Shown: positions 21,746 through 34,041, counted from the first letter of the stretch. The stretch is 64,000 nt of DNA from Chelydra serpentina (GCA_037349315.1 JBAIAC010000042.1:6944001-7008000); one strand, 5' to 3'. Notes: generated by a model not told the origin, from the sequence alone. Made by a program: numbers and translations.

Positions 21746-22090
21746 AAGACAAAATAATGATGAGTGCAGCTGATTTACACTTTAATGCTCAGAGGTTGTG
21801 CAGCCCTTACTTCATTCTAGGTCTTTGGTAGTGTGAACTTGTGACACTTGAGGATGTGCAAAGATTTGAAATTGTAAGATCAATCAGAACCAGGATCTTT
21901 GTGTTAAAAATAAAATTGAACTTTCTTTTCCTTGTTGAATTCCTTGTTGAATTCCATAGACTAAAACCAAGTAAGAATGTAAAATAATGACTTAGGGCTG
22001 GATCCACAAAGGGACTTAGGCACTGCAAGGCCTAACTTCTAGTGCCTTGCTAGCCAGTGGAATCCACACCCAGGCTTGTGGGATCAGGGC

Positions 22091-22388
22091 GCATGTCTAC
22101 ATTGAAATAAAAAGGCCCACGGCAAGGCTGTTGCTGGCCCAGGTCAGCTGACTTGGGCTCATGGGGCTTGGGCCGCAGAGCTAAAAATGGCCGTGTAGAC
22201 ATTTGGGCTTGGACTGGAGCCCGGGCTCTGAAACTCTGTGATGCGGGTGGGTCTCAGAGCCCAGGCTGCAGTCAAAGCCCAGACATGTACACGGCTATAT
22301 TTAGCCCCTCGGCCCAAGCCCTGCGAGCCTGAGTTAAATGGGGCTCTGAGACGGTGTCATGGGATTTTTATTGCAGTGCAGATGAACT
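22091..22388. mobile_element. Palindromic fold-back MITE, GC-rich
   Basis: The left end (catgtctacattgaaataaa) mirrors the right end (tttttattgcagtgcagatg). The interior repeats gagcccgggctctg and cagagcccaggctgca about a centre near 22240. Both halves carry gcttgggcc/ggcccaagc and tgtagaca/tgtacac words. It is non-coding and its superfamily is uncertain. Confidence 0.75.
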
Positions 22389-22394
22389 AAAACA

Positions 22395-22985
22395 GTTTAT
22401 GGCATGAAGGGATGGTCAGATCATCTAGTCCAAGTCCCTGTATAGCACAGGCCACTGACCCGCCCCCACCCCCTTCCTGGCACCTGCATACTGAACCCAC
22501 CAACCAAAAGGAGACCAAAGTATCACAGCCCTCAGGAGACGAGACTATGATGTGCCTCAGGCAGAGAACAGGAGGGACCGAGGAGCACCAGTGCCTGAAG
22601 CCCCCACAATGGCAGGGAGATGATTAAGTGAGAGACACCCAGATAAGCCTGGAAAGTGACCCACACACCCATACTGCAATAGAAAGTGATCCCCCCAAAA
22701 GGTCACTGCCAGTCTCACCAGGGGAAAATTCGCCCCAACCCCACATGTGGTGATCTATTAGACCCTGGTCATGTGAGCAAGAATCAGCCAGCCCAGCACC
22801 TGAGAGAGAGAATGCGTGGTACCCCCTCACAGCCCTTGACCTCTTTGCAGATGTTCCATCTCCAGCTGTGGCTATCCCTGATGCCTCAGAAGAAGAAGAG
22901 AAAAAAATACATCAGGGTACAAAAAAAAATCCCTTTCTGACCCCTGCAGGTGGCTAGCTGAAATCCTGAAACATGAACTTTAAGG
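22395..22985 (-). mobile_element. CR1-like LINE 3' UTR region, diverged
   Basis: It opens with the reversed terminus (gatcatctagtccaagtccc) and ends near ggaacataagacataaacca. Words such as gccagcccagcacctgagag and ccctttctgacccctg fit an old CR1 3' region in reverse. No reverse transcriptase block is readable. Confidence 0.55.
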
Positions 22986-24739
22986 AACATAAGACATAAA
23001 CCAGAAGTTAATGTCAGGGCTGCCGATTCCTGCCCCCCACTGTCACAAGCACTTCTATTCCTGCCCCTTCATGTTGAGCTTTAGAATCTCCTAGTGGCAC
23101 ATGAGGTAACCCTTTCCCCGCACTGCTGTCTGGCAGAGCAAAGTGTTTGACTCCATCATAAGTTGTCTCCATAACGGCAGCATCCTTTTTGATCTGGCCT
23201 AGGAATAGTGTCATTGACTGCTCAGGTCTCATTTTCACTTTTGTTCTGATTATATTATATTATATAGCAGCCAAACGTTTAACCTTTTTTATAATGTAAT
23301 GTAATTAATAGTTAAAACAATAAAGTCAAAACAAAACATTTCAATACTCCCCCCTCAAAAATTTCAAGTAAATCGATACATTCCCACAAAACACTACAGT
23401 TGCATTGAATCAGGGCTTTTGAAATGGAAAGCTGTTCAATTGGAGAAATTTCAACCAGATCTAATGATAATGATTGTCTGCCCCTTACTAGGGGCTGTGC
23501 CTTAAAGACGCCATCCAGTGCAATAGCTGGAAATGAGAACTGTCCATCTTCTGAAAATCTTTCCATAAGGACAACAAAGGAGAGGAAAAGGGGAAGCCTC
23601 AGGAAACTCAGAAGGATATGTGTGTGTTTGGGTGGGAGTATGTAGTTCAGAGAATCCATTTTTACTTTTCTCTCTCTCTGCTACAGTAACTCTACCACAG
23701 GTTTTTACAGATCCAATAATTCAGAGATTCGTAGGTTTTAAGACAAGAAGGGCCCATTTTGATCATCGAGTCTGACTTCCTGCACAACTAGACTTGGGAG
23801 GATTTGATTTTTATCAAAAAATGTCAGTAAACATCAATTTTGCCACACAAATACAAACTGAGAAAAAACATTTCCATTGATAATCATTATAGATTTGCAA
23901 AGTAAAAAAATGCTGCTTAAAATTGTTTAGAGTCAAAATCCAGTGATTAAGACTTTTGAATTAGGCTTATTACAAGCAAACAAATAGTAAAAACAGGTAT
24001 GATTTGTTGATTTAAGGATATTCATTGTATATTTTGACATGGGATGTTAATAATTTGTGTTTTAATGGTTTATAAAGTTTTAGCTTTTTGAACCTCAATG
24101 TCTATTGTCATTAAATACTTTCCCCCCATCATTTCACACAACCACAAACATTTTAATTAATAAAAACCTAAAAAATGCTTTAAAATAAGCATTGATATTA
24201 TCGATCAAAATTATTTAGAAAAATGAATTCTGCCAACCCTATGCACAACACAGGCAAGAGAGTCTCAACCCCTGATTCCTGCATTAAGCATATCACTTCT
24301 AATTGTATCTTCTAGGAAGACATAGTTCATATGAATTATTAGTATTAAAGTGGAATAGAAATAAAATTGGGTTTGAATCATTTCTCTCTGTTGTGTGTAT
24401 GTGTGTGTTGGGAAATATGGGTAAGATGTTGAAGGGGAATGTGTTATATGCAGAAACCCTGAAATATTTACTGTTGTTTCTTTCCCTTTGAGAAAAGTTT
24501 TCTTTTCTTTTATTAATGTATACTTTAGAAATTTGATGACGTCAAGATGTAAAGCCAGATCTTTCTTCTTTTGTTGGAGGCATCCCTTACTAGATTCCAG
24601 AGATGTGCACTGTGAGCTTTCTCAACCCTTATTTGAAAGTTTATGAATATTTAACAGAGAGAGCTTTTCTCTACAGTGTGCTTGGCTTTTGAGCTAAAAC
24701 TATGAGTCACGATTATAGGGATAGCTGCACAGTTGTCCA
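22986..24739. other. A/T-rich intergenic DNA
   Basis: No gene is seen. A short reversed CR1 terminus lies at 23735-23785 (agaagggcccattttgatca). An A/T-rich cgataatatcaa..attga type stretch at 23815-24235 resembles 32275-32600 (aaacatcaatttt, aaaatgcttaaaa, attatc.atcaaaatta), so these are two copies of one old repeat. Confidence 0.45.
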
Positions 24740-25080
24740 TTTTTTAGTTTATTTGAGAGCACCCTGGCAGGTGATAGGTCTGTTGGCCTTACTTTTCTGG
24801 AGGTGAAATTTCTGAATTTTTCCATTTTTATATGAGGACCTGGGAACACTACCCCACACTTTTGAGTTTTGGGAGAATACCGGGGATGGTTCGTCCTCTG
24901 GGACTTTGATACCCTGGAAGGGGGAAACACACATAGTGACCTAGCCGGAGGGCCAAGTCATGAAAAGGGAGTGCACTGAGTCCCAGAGAATGAGAGGACA
25001 GAGGGAGTGCCAGACCTGGAAGAACTAATCCCTGGAACAACCAGGAGGAGGCGTCTTAGCGGTGGGTGAACTTCGTGACA
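24740..25080 (+). mobile_element. Gypsy-like LTR 3' fragment
   Basis: The words cctggaagggggaaacacac, agccggagggccaagtcatg and ccctggaacaaccaggagga, with the end cttcgtgaca, resemble the 3' part of a turtle Gypsy-type LTR ending in CA. The 5' part is not recognised. Confidence 0.5.
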
Positions 25081-25962
25081 CCTCCGTATAGAAGTATTGT
25101 GTGGCAAACAGCCTAACTAATTTAAAGATAGAGCTTAATAAATAAATGATCAGGCTTTTATGAAAAGATTGCCTATGGTTGCAGGGACTGAACTTGACGA
25201 CTGACCATGATGAGGTCCCTTCCGGTTCCCTGTTCCTGTGAAAATCCCATCCTGAATCATTATATAATGAATATTTTTACAGTTTCCCAAATGTCTTTGT
25301 CAATGTATGGAATCAGTTCAGTTACACCAGTGTAAAACAGAAATAATGCTGCGGTGAGTCAGGCTGTACATCTCTCCTCTCAGATCTTCATCTGCTGTAA
25401 AAAATCACTTCACTGAAGACATTGGGGATATTACATTTATGTAAACTCAGTGAGAGTGAGATCAGAATCAAACCATTCATATGCTTGCTTCATACTATTA
25501 GCCACATCTGGTCGAAAAATTGGAATTTACACCTCATGGGAAGTTCTGAGATTTTGAAATTTAATTTCACCCCAAATTGGAACAAAAATGCAAAATCTAG
25601 GAATTTTTCACAAAGCACAATATTCTGAAAATATTTCTCTTCAACCTCATCAACCCATTTTATTTTGATAAGGGCAGAACATTTTGTTTCAGTTAGGGAA
25701 AAATGTTTCATTTTTATGAGGTTGAATAATTTTGTTTCACTTTATCATTTTGAATATTATATTATATTATATTAATGCAGAGATGTTTTGATAATTTCTC
25801 ATTGAAAATTTAAATGAAATTGATATGTTTCCATATAAAATGTTTTGATGTTAAACAGCATTTTGGAATAGAAAGCTGTTCTGCTGGGAAAAAAATCTGA
25901 AATTAAGCTCCCAGGCTCATCTTGAAGCTGTTGTGCAGGTTTCCTTTAAGGACAAAGACTAA

Positions 25963-26238
25963 GGGTACATCCGATCGATGTTCTGGGATCGATTGATCGC
26001 GTCTCATCTAGACACGATCAATCAATCCCGTAAGCTCTCCCCATCAACTCCAGAACTCCAGCTCGACGCGAGGAGTAAGCGGAGTCGACGGGGGAGCCTG
26101 CCTGCGCCACGTGGACCCGAGGTAAGTACTTTTTAATTCGATCTAAGATACTTTGACTTCAGCTACGGTATTCATGTAGCTGAAGTTGCGTATCTTAGAT
26201 CGATCCCCCCCCCACACACACACAGTGTGGACCAGGCC
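25963..26238. mobile_element. Harbinger-type MITE, copy 2
   Basis: Flanked by TAA at 25960-25962 and 26239-26241. The left end has lost part of the tctacact motif (gggtacatccgatcg); the right end is cagtgtggaccaggcc. Both internal hairpins persist: cgatt..gcgtct / agac..aatcaatc, and acttcagctacggtattc with atgtagctgaagt. Confidence 0.85.
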
Positions 26239-26954
26239 TAAGAGGTCACGTATGGAGTGATCATTTCAAGATATGGTGGGTTTTTTTGTTTTGTTTTGTT
26301 TTTAATGAAGAGGACATTTTCATAACCTTTGTCTGTAGTTAGGCACCCAACTCCTGCTCACTATCAATGTAAATGCTGGCTAAAGATTATACTTCCCTTT
26401 CTACTGGCTACTCCACATGCAGGATAACAACCTACTATTGCTATCAGCTAATGGTGCCACTTCTTAATTCTGTAACTGATATTTGTATGTAAATACCCTT
26501 GTGTTAGTGCACCATTACTCTCTCCACTGAATGGAATAAATACATCTCTTATTATCATGGTCATATTATATATCTTTGCTAAAATGGGGGTAGAGGCACA
26601 GGAGAAAAGATGGATCAAAATATTTTCTCTTTTATTTTTAATTGCAATTTGTAATCTGATGAAAAAAATCAATATTTTGGAATCCAAAGAATTTTGACCA
26701 ACTCCTGAATTTTCCCTGTCTTTTGGGTCATGAGTACTCCAGTCCTCAGCTCTCCTTAAGCCAAAGAAAGACCATTGGTAATATCTGAATTAGGCATCTT
26801 TTAAAAAATGTAATACTGTTGTAAATAAAATAATACATATTTTAGCATTTTCACTAATGTGCATTTTATTATTTAAATATACAATGAAAATGAGCAAAGC
26901 AAAACAGGTACAATACGTACAAAATAGTTACAGAAACAATGATGATGCTAATTA

Positions 26955-27070
26955 TCTCAATTATGAAGGTGTAAATCTGGTTTGGCGCCACTGGACAGTT
27001 TCTACTTTCAGTTACACTAGTGTAAATCAGAGTAACTCCATTAGTTTTAAAGGAGTATCTCTGGAATGAC
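26955..27070 (+). repeat. Module B repeat units
   Basis: The words aaggtgtaaatctgg and cactagtgtaaatcagagta, then actccattag, match the module seen in 33362-33600 and 52080-52335. Confidence 0.5.
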
Positions 27071-27204
27071 ACCTATACCTTTGAGTACAGAATCTAGCCT
27101 TTAATACTTTACACTACTAAAGCACTAATCATATGAGAAATGCAAAATCATTAACCAACTACTTCCTGGGATCTTTAATAAACTCTGTATAATGGCCTCT
27201 AGCA

Positions 27205-27395
27205 GAAATTTATATTTTCCCGATTAATGTAATAAAATCCAGTAGAACTTTATATTCATTTTCCCTAGGGTGGCCAGATAGCAACTGTGAAAAAACGGGA
27301 CAGGGGGTAGGGGGAAATAGGCACCTATATAAGAAAACTGGACATTTGGTCACTCTAATTTTCCCTATTAATATAATAAAATCCATGTAAGGTGG
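27205..27395 (+). repeat. Short tandem duplication split by a MITE
   Basis: A unit ttttcccgattaatgtaata aaatcc recurs as ttttccctattaatataata aaatcc. The boundary between the two copies is occupied by the MITE at 27266-27357, inserted in the second copy's attttccc. Confidence 0.6.
27266..27357. mobile_element. hAT-type MITE, short member of the 18043 family
   Basis: This 92-bp element starts tagggtggccag and ends tggtcactcta. Perfect 8-bp target-site duplications, attttccc, lie at 27258-27265 and 27358-27365. Its interior (gggacagggggtagggg) is the complement of the 18043 element, so the two lie in opposite orientation. Confidence 0.9.
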
Positions 27396-27848
27396 TGAAA
27401 ATCCAGGCCATATTCTCCTCACACCAGTTTAAACAAGGAACAGTTCTGTTGAAGCCATCAGGCCTGTTTCAAATCAGGAATAACTCCATTGTGAACCCAA
27501 TAAACATAATCGAATAACCAGTCTGCTTTATTAGACACTTTATCTATTTTTTTTACATTAAAACTGTTAAAAAAACAAAACCAAAGAAGAGGCAGAACAA
27601 GAATTCTCTGGATTTTGTTTAAATTAAAGGTTTTTCAACAAATTTAAAGTGTTACAGGTTCAAAATGTTTGATGAAATTGTACTATCATTGGGGGGGGGG
27701 GAATGACCACCTCTGTAGTTGGTCCACACCCCAAATATTTTTGGGAATTTTTCTTTAAATTGATTTTCATTTAAATTGATAATTTACAGCTAAAAAATGC
27801 CACCAAAACATCAGAATATAGAAAATTTTGACTAGCTCTCCTTGATAT

Positions 27849-28779
27849 TCATGCATAAAGCATTTTCCTCCACAGTTTCCTTATGGCTCCTTTCACCTCC
27901 TCATTCCTCAAGCTATAGATCATGGGGTTCAAAAACGGGGTCACAATGGTATAGGACAGGGAGAACAGTTTGTCAACAGGTGGAGAGTAGGTGGACTTGG
28001 GTCGTAAGTACATGAAGCTTGCTGAGCCGTAGAAGAGAGTCACCACCACTAGGTGTGAGGAGCAGGTGGAGAAGGCTTTAAGCCGACTCTCAGCTGACGG
28101 CATCTTGAGGATGGTGGAGAGGATGCAGACGTAAGATAAAATGACCAGCAGGAATGGGACCACGATGGCAAATACAGCCACCACAATTACCTGAACCTCA
28201 TTTAGGAAAGTGTCTCCACAGAGCAGCTCTAGGAGCGGCTGTATCTCGCAGAAAAAGTGATTGATGAGTAGGCCACAGAATGGAGAGCTGAATGTAATGA
28301 TGGTGTGCACCAGACTCACTATGGTCCCACATGCATAAGATCCCACCACCAGTTTCCCACAAACACTGCTACTCATAATGGCCATATAGCACAAGGGGTT
28401 ACATATCGCCACGTACCGGTCAAATGCCATTGCAGCTAGGAGGAAGCACTCTGCAACCCCGAAGAAAAGAAAGAAGAACATCTGCATGGCACATCCCACA
28501 AAGGAAATGCCCATCTTTTCCACAAGCATGTTCTCCAGCATTTTTGGGATGATTACTGACATGTAGCAGACCTCCAAGCAGGACAAATGAGTAAGGAAGA
28601 AATACATGGGAGTCTGAAGGGTGTGATCGACATTTATTATCATAATAATCAGGGTGTTCGCCATCAAGGTGAGGATATAGAGAGACAACAACACTGTAAA
28701 GAGCAAAAGATGGAGGTCATGAAACTCAGAAAACCCCAGGAGTATGAATCCACTCACAGCAGTGTGGTTCTCTAGCGAC

Positions 28780-28781
<2 letters not shown>
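27849..28781 (-). CDS. Olfactory receptor, OR10-like (class II), intact
   Basis: A predicted odorant receptor of 310 residues beginning MSLENHTAVSGFILLGF. The start is secure: an in-frame TAG lies two codons upstream and no splice acceptor intervenes. Landmarks: glycosylation site NHT, TPMYFFLTHLSCLEVCYMS at TM2, MAFDRYVAICNPLCY after TM3 (Tyr of MAYDRY replaced by Phe), INHFFCEIQPLLEL in extracellular loop 2, SYVCILSTILKM at TM5, [20 protein letters not shown] at TM6, and LNPMIYSLRNEEVKGAI at TM7. The sequence fits family 10. The start codon directly abuts a 21-unit ATCT/GATA microsatellite (28782-28865), which supplies the bases immediately upstream of the ATG. Confidence 0.96.

Positions 28782-28865
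<84 letters not shown>
28782..28865 (+). repeat. (ATCT)21 microsatellite at OR10-like start codon
   Basis: 84 bp of perfect tetranucleotide, reading (GATA)n toward the gene on the minus strand. The last unit provides the -4 to -1 bases (gata) before the ATG, giving A at -3, a favourable initiation context. Confidence 0.98.
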
Positions 28866-29751
28866 CAGTATGACTGTTGCACTGCTTATATGGCCCCCAT
28901 GATTATTGTATCCTAGAATTATCAAGTGTCCTAATTTTATCATGCCTGTTTATTAGTATTAAACAATTTACATGTAATAAATTGGCTTAATTCATATGAC
29001 CATGTCTTCTTCTAGTAAATGTCTCCAGCTAATAGTGCAGCCTGCTACAGGGCTAATGGACTTACTCCTTTACCATAAGTTGTAGGGCTTTGGATTTTGA
29101 TCGTAATCGAGAATATTGTATGTCTCCTGTTAACAATGGTGTCTCTATCTAAGTTCTGTCTATGTAATGTGATTCATTACACAAAATATGTGGGTGTCTG
29201 AGAAATATACTGCAGTGATTTTCAGTTCACCAGCTGATATTGTGTAGGATGGGTAAAGAAGGAAGAAATGACAAGCAGGAACAAAAAGAGAAGAAGATAA
29301 GTAAATAAGTAGCAGCAGCTAAAGCAAAGGGAGATGAGTGTTTCGTGGCAACTCTTAATTTTGTTTAGTGCACCTAGACAAGATGTTAATAGTTGCATTA
29401 CAAATACTATGAATGCTGCACAGATAGATAGAACATAAAGAGTATAGAGGATTTCTAGATGTCTCTTTCTATATATAGATAATCTGAATAGATCAACAGA
29501 TGTTCTAAAGAACACTTCACGCTGTCAGCCGTGTTGTCAGATGTTGCTGATTTTCCATGCACTTCCCCTTCAGTTCTCTTCAATGTTGCAGCATTAAGAT
29601 CTTTCTTTAAGTCTCTCAAATAAGTGTTTGAGTCTGTAGAATAAAAAAAAAGTTTGCATTTTTGTTTTTCGTTAAACAGCAGTCAGTTAGGAATCACATT
29701 TTTGACATGCACAAACTCAGTAATGGTTTACAGCGGGGAAAAAAGGATAAT
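28866..29751. other. No recognised feature
   Basis: A/T-rich sequence 5' of the OR10-like gene. A 97-codon minus-strand frame at 29222-29515 is hydrophobic (Leu/Phe-rich) but has no family match and no codon-level support. Confidence 0.45.
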
Positions 29752-29960
29752 GGTCTAGATCCGCAGGTGATGTGAATCAGCATAGCTTCATTGGCGTCAA
29801 TGGGCCAGATTCCCAGCTGGTGTAAATCAGCCATAGCACCACTGAAGTCAATGGGCCAGATCTCCAGCTGGTGTAAATGAACGTAGCTCTATTGATGTCA
29901 ATGGGCCAGATTCCCAGCTGGTGTAAATCAGCACAGCTTCAGTGAAATCAGTGGGGCACC
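29752..29960 (-). repeat. Module A array, four units
   Basis: Four tandem units begin near 29752, 29802, 29852 and 29902, a period of 50-51 bp. Each has the order cagctggtgtaaatcagc, atagc.tca.tga.gtcaatg, ggccagatt. Each unit contains a CAGCTG palindrome or a close variant. This is the best preserved array in the window. Confidence 0.85.
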
Positions 29961-29969
29961 CTATAACTG

Positions 29970-30400
29970 GGATTTTCAAAGAAGCCTAAGGGAGTTAGGT
30001 TCCCACATCCCCTTCTACTATAATGGGTGTTATGCACGTATCTCAGTTAATAACTTTTTAGAATCCTAGTCTATAAACACAAAGGTGAGATGCTCTTACC
30101 CTTCCTCACATGCAGCAGACTAAGTTGCTCAGACGAATTAGCAAATTGAATTGGTTTCCCTAAGAATACATAAGTTAGCGATAGAGAAAAGAACCCAGGA
30201 ACCCTGACTCCCATTAGACTTCTCTCACCACTACTTGCCCCAATGGTCTTTTACATTTATTTATCATTTTTGCAACCTTTCATTAAAAAAAACAACAACG
30301 AGGATGGGGTTTTCAACATGGACTAGAGGATTTGGGTGCACAGATCCTAATACTTGTGTATCTAAATCCCTTAGGCAGCTTTGAAAATGACAGATTATAA
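29970..30400. repeat. Module D copies
   Basis: The words gggattttcaaagaagccta, agggagttaggttcccac (29970-30015) and the complementary ctaaatcccttaggcagctt, tgaaaatgac (30360-30392) form an inverted pair. Between them there is no gene. Confidence 0.4.
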
Positions 30401-30414
30401 CCACAATTGGCCTA

Positions 30415-30540
30415 ATTAAATGACCTTCATTATCCAAATTGTTTATGAAAACATTGAGTAGCACCAGACCAAGGACAGATCACTGTGACTCCCCACGTGA
30501 TACATCCTTCTAGTCTGACAATGAACCATTGATTTCAATG
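30415..30540 (-). mobile_element. Old CR1/L3-like LINE fragment
   Basis: The words ttgtttatgaaaacattgag, tagcaccagaccaaggacag and atcactgtgactccccacg resemble an ancient CR1/L3 reverse transcriptase segment in reverse. It is strongly diverged. Confidence 0.5.
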
Positions 30541-30676
30541 GGGCCAGGATTTCACCTTTAGTTATCGTATAGCATTTTCACCCATGGATCTTAAAGTGTT
30601 TTTCAAATAAATTAAATATAATTATATACATTATGTAGCTAATTATACTACATTATATATATCAGGATACTACTGT

Positions 30677-31798
30677 GTCATTCCAGGGTACAATCCAGAC
30701 TAATGAGTAGCAGTGTCACCCCTGCCCTCTAACCTAGGGTGCCCTTTACAATGCTTTGTAGCCTCCAGCCTGGACTGCTCACAAACAGCCTCCATCCAGC
30801 ATGCAAGTCACTCCCAGCTATGTTTGTGTGTGGGCTGCAGCCAGCCAACCACACCTTGGCTCTCACCAGCCTTGGTTAAACTTCAGGACGATCCCAGCAC
30901 ACCCCAGTCTTAGATTTTCCCCCAGAAATGTATGTCCTGTACTGCCCAGCCCTCTCCTGGACAATGCAAGTTCATATAAAGTCTGCTATTCCTTTAATAG
31001 AAATAATATACACACAACTTGCCACATCAAATGGAGTTTCCCAGACACTTCAATTTAAACACACGGGATTAGATAAAACAATAAAACAAGTTTATTAGCT
31101 ACAAACAGATTTTAAGTGAATACAATAATGAGGCATAAAAGTCAGAAATAGTTAAAAGAAAATAAAATTAAAATCCTGCTGGTGCCTAACGTAACAAACG
31201 ATATCAATTTCAAGCAAAGTTTCTCACCATATGCTTTCAGCAGTCTTATTCAGCAGTCTCTAGGTCAGGACCACTTCTCCTAGAATCCAATGAAGGCTTC
31301 CTTTGTTGCTTCAGGTGTAGAGAATGTGATGGGCAGCGAGCAAGCGAGAGAGGGTTCCTAGGGGTGTTTGTCCCTCCTTTTTATAGTGTCAGTGCCCCTC
31401 TTGAAAAACATGTCCTGTTGAGATTCAGGAGACAAAGAGTCTATGTAGAAAGATGTTCCCTGCTGTTTTTTCCACCTGTTTGAACTTCCTTTGTCTCCTC
31501 TTCCTGCTTGATGACTCTGTTTATTGCTTAAATGAAAATTAAGCAGAGCACACCTTCCTTTGTTTAGGACAGATCTGTTTGTCAACTACTGTTTGGGTAG
31601 GGCTGTGGTTTGGAATATGTTAATAACATCATACAGGTAAATCTATAACTTCATATACAATATTGCCACATATATTTTATCAGGATAATAATGACCAGCA
31701 AATTATGAGTTTTGAAATGATATCTTACAGGTCATACTTTGTACAGGGATTATTACAGTAGTGTGTAGGGTTTGGACACAGTAGTCCATTCTGTCACA
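30677..31798 (-). mobile_element. Putative LTR, minus orientation
   Basis: Read on the minus strand, the segment starts tgtgacagaatggactac and ends ggaatgaca (TG...CA). A TATA box (ctataaaaag, about 31377-31386) precedes a polyadenylation signal (aataaa, 31091-31096) by about 290 bp, giving U3-R-U5 order. No target-site duplication or internal coding region is found, so it looks solitary. The class (Gypsy or endogenous retrovirus) is not determined. Confidence 0.55.
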
Positions 31799-31799
31799 A

Positions 31800-33355
31800 G
31801 TATGTTATGTAGTATTGTGAGGATTAATTGATTAATGTCTACAATGTGATAGACATTAATAAATGGATATTACAATGATAGCTAGCATGGAGAAGCTGGA
31901 ATGAGCTCATGTTTTGCATACAATTAAATCTGCATTTTTTTAAAATGGGAGATATATATTTTCCACAGGGAAAACTCAAGAAGCCCTTTCACTAAAAAGT
32001 TTCTACATACAAAGTTTTGACTAGTAAAAGGATGCATTTCAGTAAATGCCACAAGGCTTAGAGGAATTTACAGAGTTTAGAAATAAAAGATCTTGAATTC
32101 CTGTCCTGCCTGAGGGTCCTCAGTTATCATTACACTTTACACCCACAAATGAATTTTGCCCTACAATGCTCCTATAAAATCAGTCAATATCATTCCCCAT
32201 AATTTGATTTACAGATGAGGAAACTGCAGATCAGAGACATAGTCAATTTTCCACAAGACATAAATAGGTTTGGAAGGATCATTTTTTAATCAGTAAATGT
32301 GGATAAACTTTGATTTCACCATAAACACACAAACTGACGAAAAATATTTTCATCGATAATAATTGAAAGGTACATATAGGCAAAGTAAAAAAAATGCTAT
32401 ATCAGAAATTATTAGAGTCCCACCTTATGAATATAAAACATGCTGTAATGTCAGTATTAAATAGTTATTGTCTGATCCTCGCTTATGTGAACTGTGAATG
32501 TTTAAATCAATAAAAATGAAAAAATGCTTAAAAATAAGCATCAATATTATTTGTCAAAATTATAAACAAAATAAAAATTGGATTCTGCCAAGCCTAGACA
32601 TAAGGATGAAATCTGTTATAAGAATTCAAGCTGGGGTGTTCACAAGAGTTTAACATATAAATGCATCCAAATCCCATTGTATTTCACTGTGAAATTGGTT
32701 ACTTATTGTTCCTAGGCTACTCAGCCTTAATGCCTTTTACTCTCATGTCCAGATCTAATCTAGTAAATCACAGTGTCTACAAACTAAGAAGTTAGCTAGC
32801 TAGATAGCTGTTGATAGTTTTAATGTGTTATACCTGTCCATATAAGAAAAAGAAGAAAGAAAGAAAGAAAGAAGGCATTGACTTTAGAACAAGATTCTCA
32901 CCTACCTCTGGAACCAGGAGTTCTTTCTTCACTGACTCCAACTCATTTAGTGACAGATGGGTTGAGGAGTATTTCAGGTTTCCTTAGGTACCCTGAAGAC
33001 AACCTCCAAACCCTTCCTGGTTTCTCCTTTAGCACAGCATTATTCCTAAACCCTATTCAGTAAGGAACAGGAGTATGACAGATTAAGAAGTATCCACTCT
33101 TCATGCTGCTATGAGGGGCTACACAAATCTTATCTCTGAGTGCCTTGAGAGTGAAGGACTTGTGGATGTTTATTTTGGGCAAAAGGAAGGATAATTAGCA
33201 CCTGCAGTGCTGAGTACTGCCTATGAGCACCCTCAACTCCAATTGACTACTGGTTTTGGGTGTATTGAGAAATCTGTAGTTCTCATCCATGTCAATAGTA
33301 GTAGTTTGTCCAATGTGGATCCATTACATTGGCTCTAAACAATTGGTACGCCATC
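31800..33355. other. A/T-rich intergenic DNA
   Basis: No gene is seen. A reversed MIR trace (ttacagatgaggaaactgca) lies near 32210. 32275-32600 resembles 23815-24235. A short GAAA microsatellite lies at 32848-32872. Confidence 0.45.
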
Positions 33356-33361
33356 AGTCTC

Positions 33362-33600
33362 TAAAGAGTTGTGTACTCTTGATTTACACTAGTGCAAGTG
33401 AGAGGAGAATGAGCCTAATTTATTTACAGTGGCATTGCTCAGTTTCACATTAGAATGATTGAAAGGTGAATCAACCCCATTGACTAATGGAATTATCCCT
33501 GATTTACACTGGGGAGAGTAAGAAGAGACTCAGCCCCATTGATTTCAATGGAATTACTCCTCATTTATTCCAGTGTAACTGAGATCAATATCAGGGCCTC
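33362..33600 (+). repeat. Module B array, four units
   Basis: Units recur near 33381, 33443, 33501 and 33562, a period of about 60 bp. The order is tgatttacactggggagagt, aagagactcagccccattga, tttcaatggaattactcc. It is related to module A but has a longer period. Confidence 0.75.
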
Positions 33601-33799
33601 AAAACTTACTCAGGCAAAACTCCCACTAAAATCAATGCACTAAATCCTAAAGGAATTACTCTGTTTTTATTTGCAGCACTTATAACACATTGGCTGCCTG
33701 TGTCAATCTTCCTCTATAGCCCTGAGCTATAGAGAGGATTCTAGAGAGGTCAGGAGGTCTGCTATTGCTATCAGTTAATGACACTACTTCTTTAACTAG

Positions 33800-34041
33800 A
33801 CAAATTCATACTGGAAATAAGGTCTAAATTGTTAATAGAGAGCATAATTAACCATTGGAACAATTTACCAAGGGTCATGGTGGATTTTCTATCACTGACA
33901 CTTTTGACATCAACATTGGACTTTTTCTAGCAGATCTGCTCCAAGGAATTATTTTGGGGACATTCTCTGACCTGTGTTATACAGGAGGTCAGACTAGATG
34001 ATCAAATTGGTGCCTTCTGGCCTTAGAATCTATGAATCTAT
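33800..34041 (+). mobile_element. CR1 LINE 3' end
   Basis: A CR1 terminal stretch with attggaacaatttaccaagg, ggtcagactagatgatcaaa, and ccttctggccttagaatcta tga. It is 5'-truncated. Confidence 0.8.

Noticed and set aside
28782..28865. Short direct repeats as a CRISPR-like array
   Set aside because: A perfect tetranucleotide microsatellite in a vertebrate genome; no spacers.
4324..28865. GATA repeats as evidence of a sex chromosome
   Set aside because: Such repeats can accumulate on reptile sex chromosomes, but two short arrays say nothing about chromosome identity.
29222..29515. 97-codon hydrophobic minus-strand frame
   Set aside because: Leu/Phe richness follows from A/T-rich DNA; no family or initiation context supports it.
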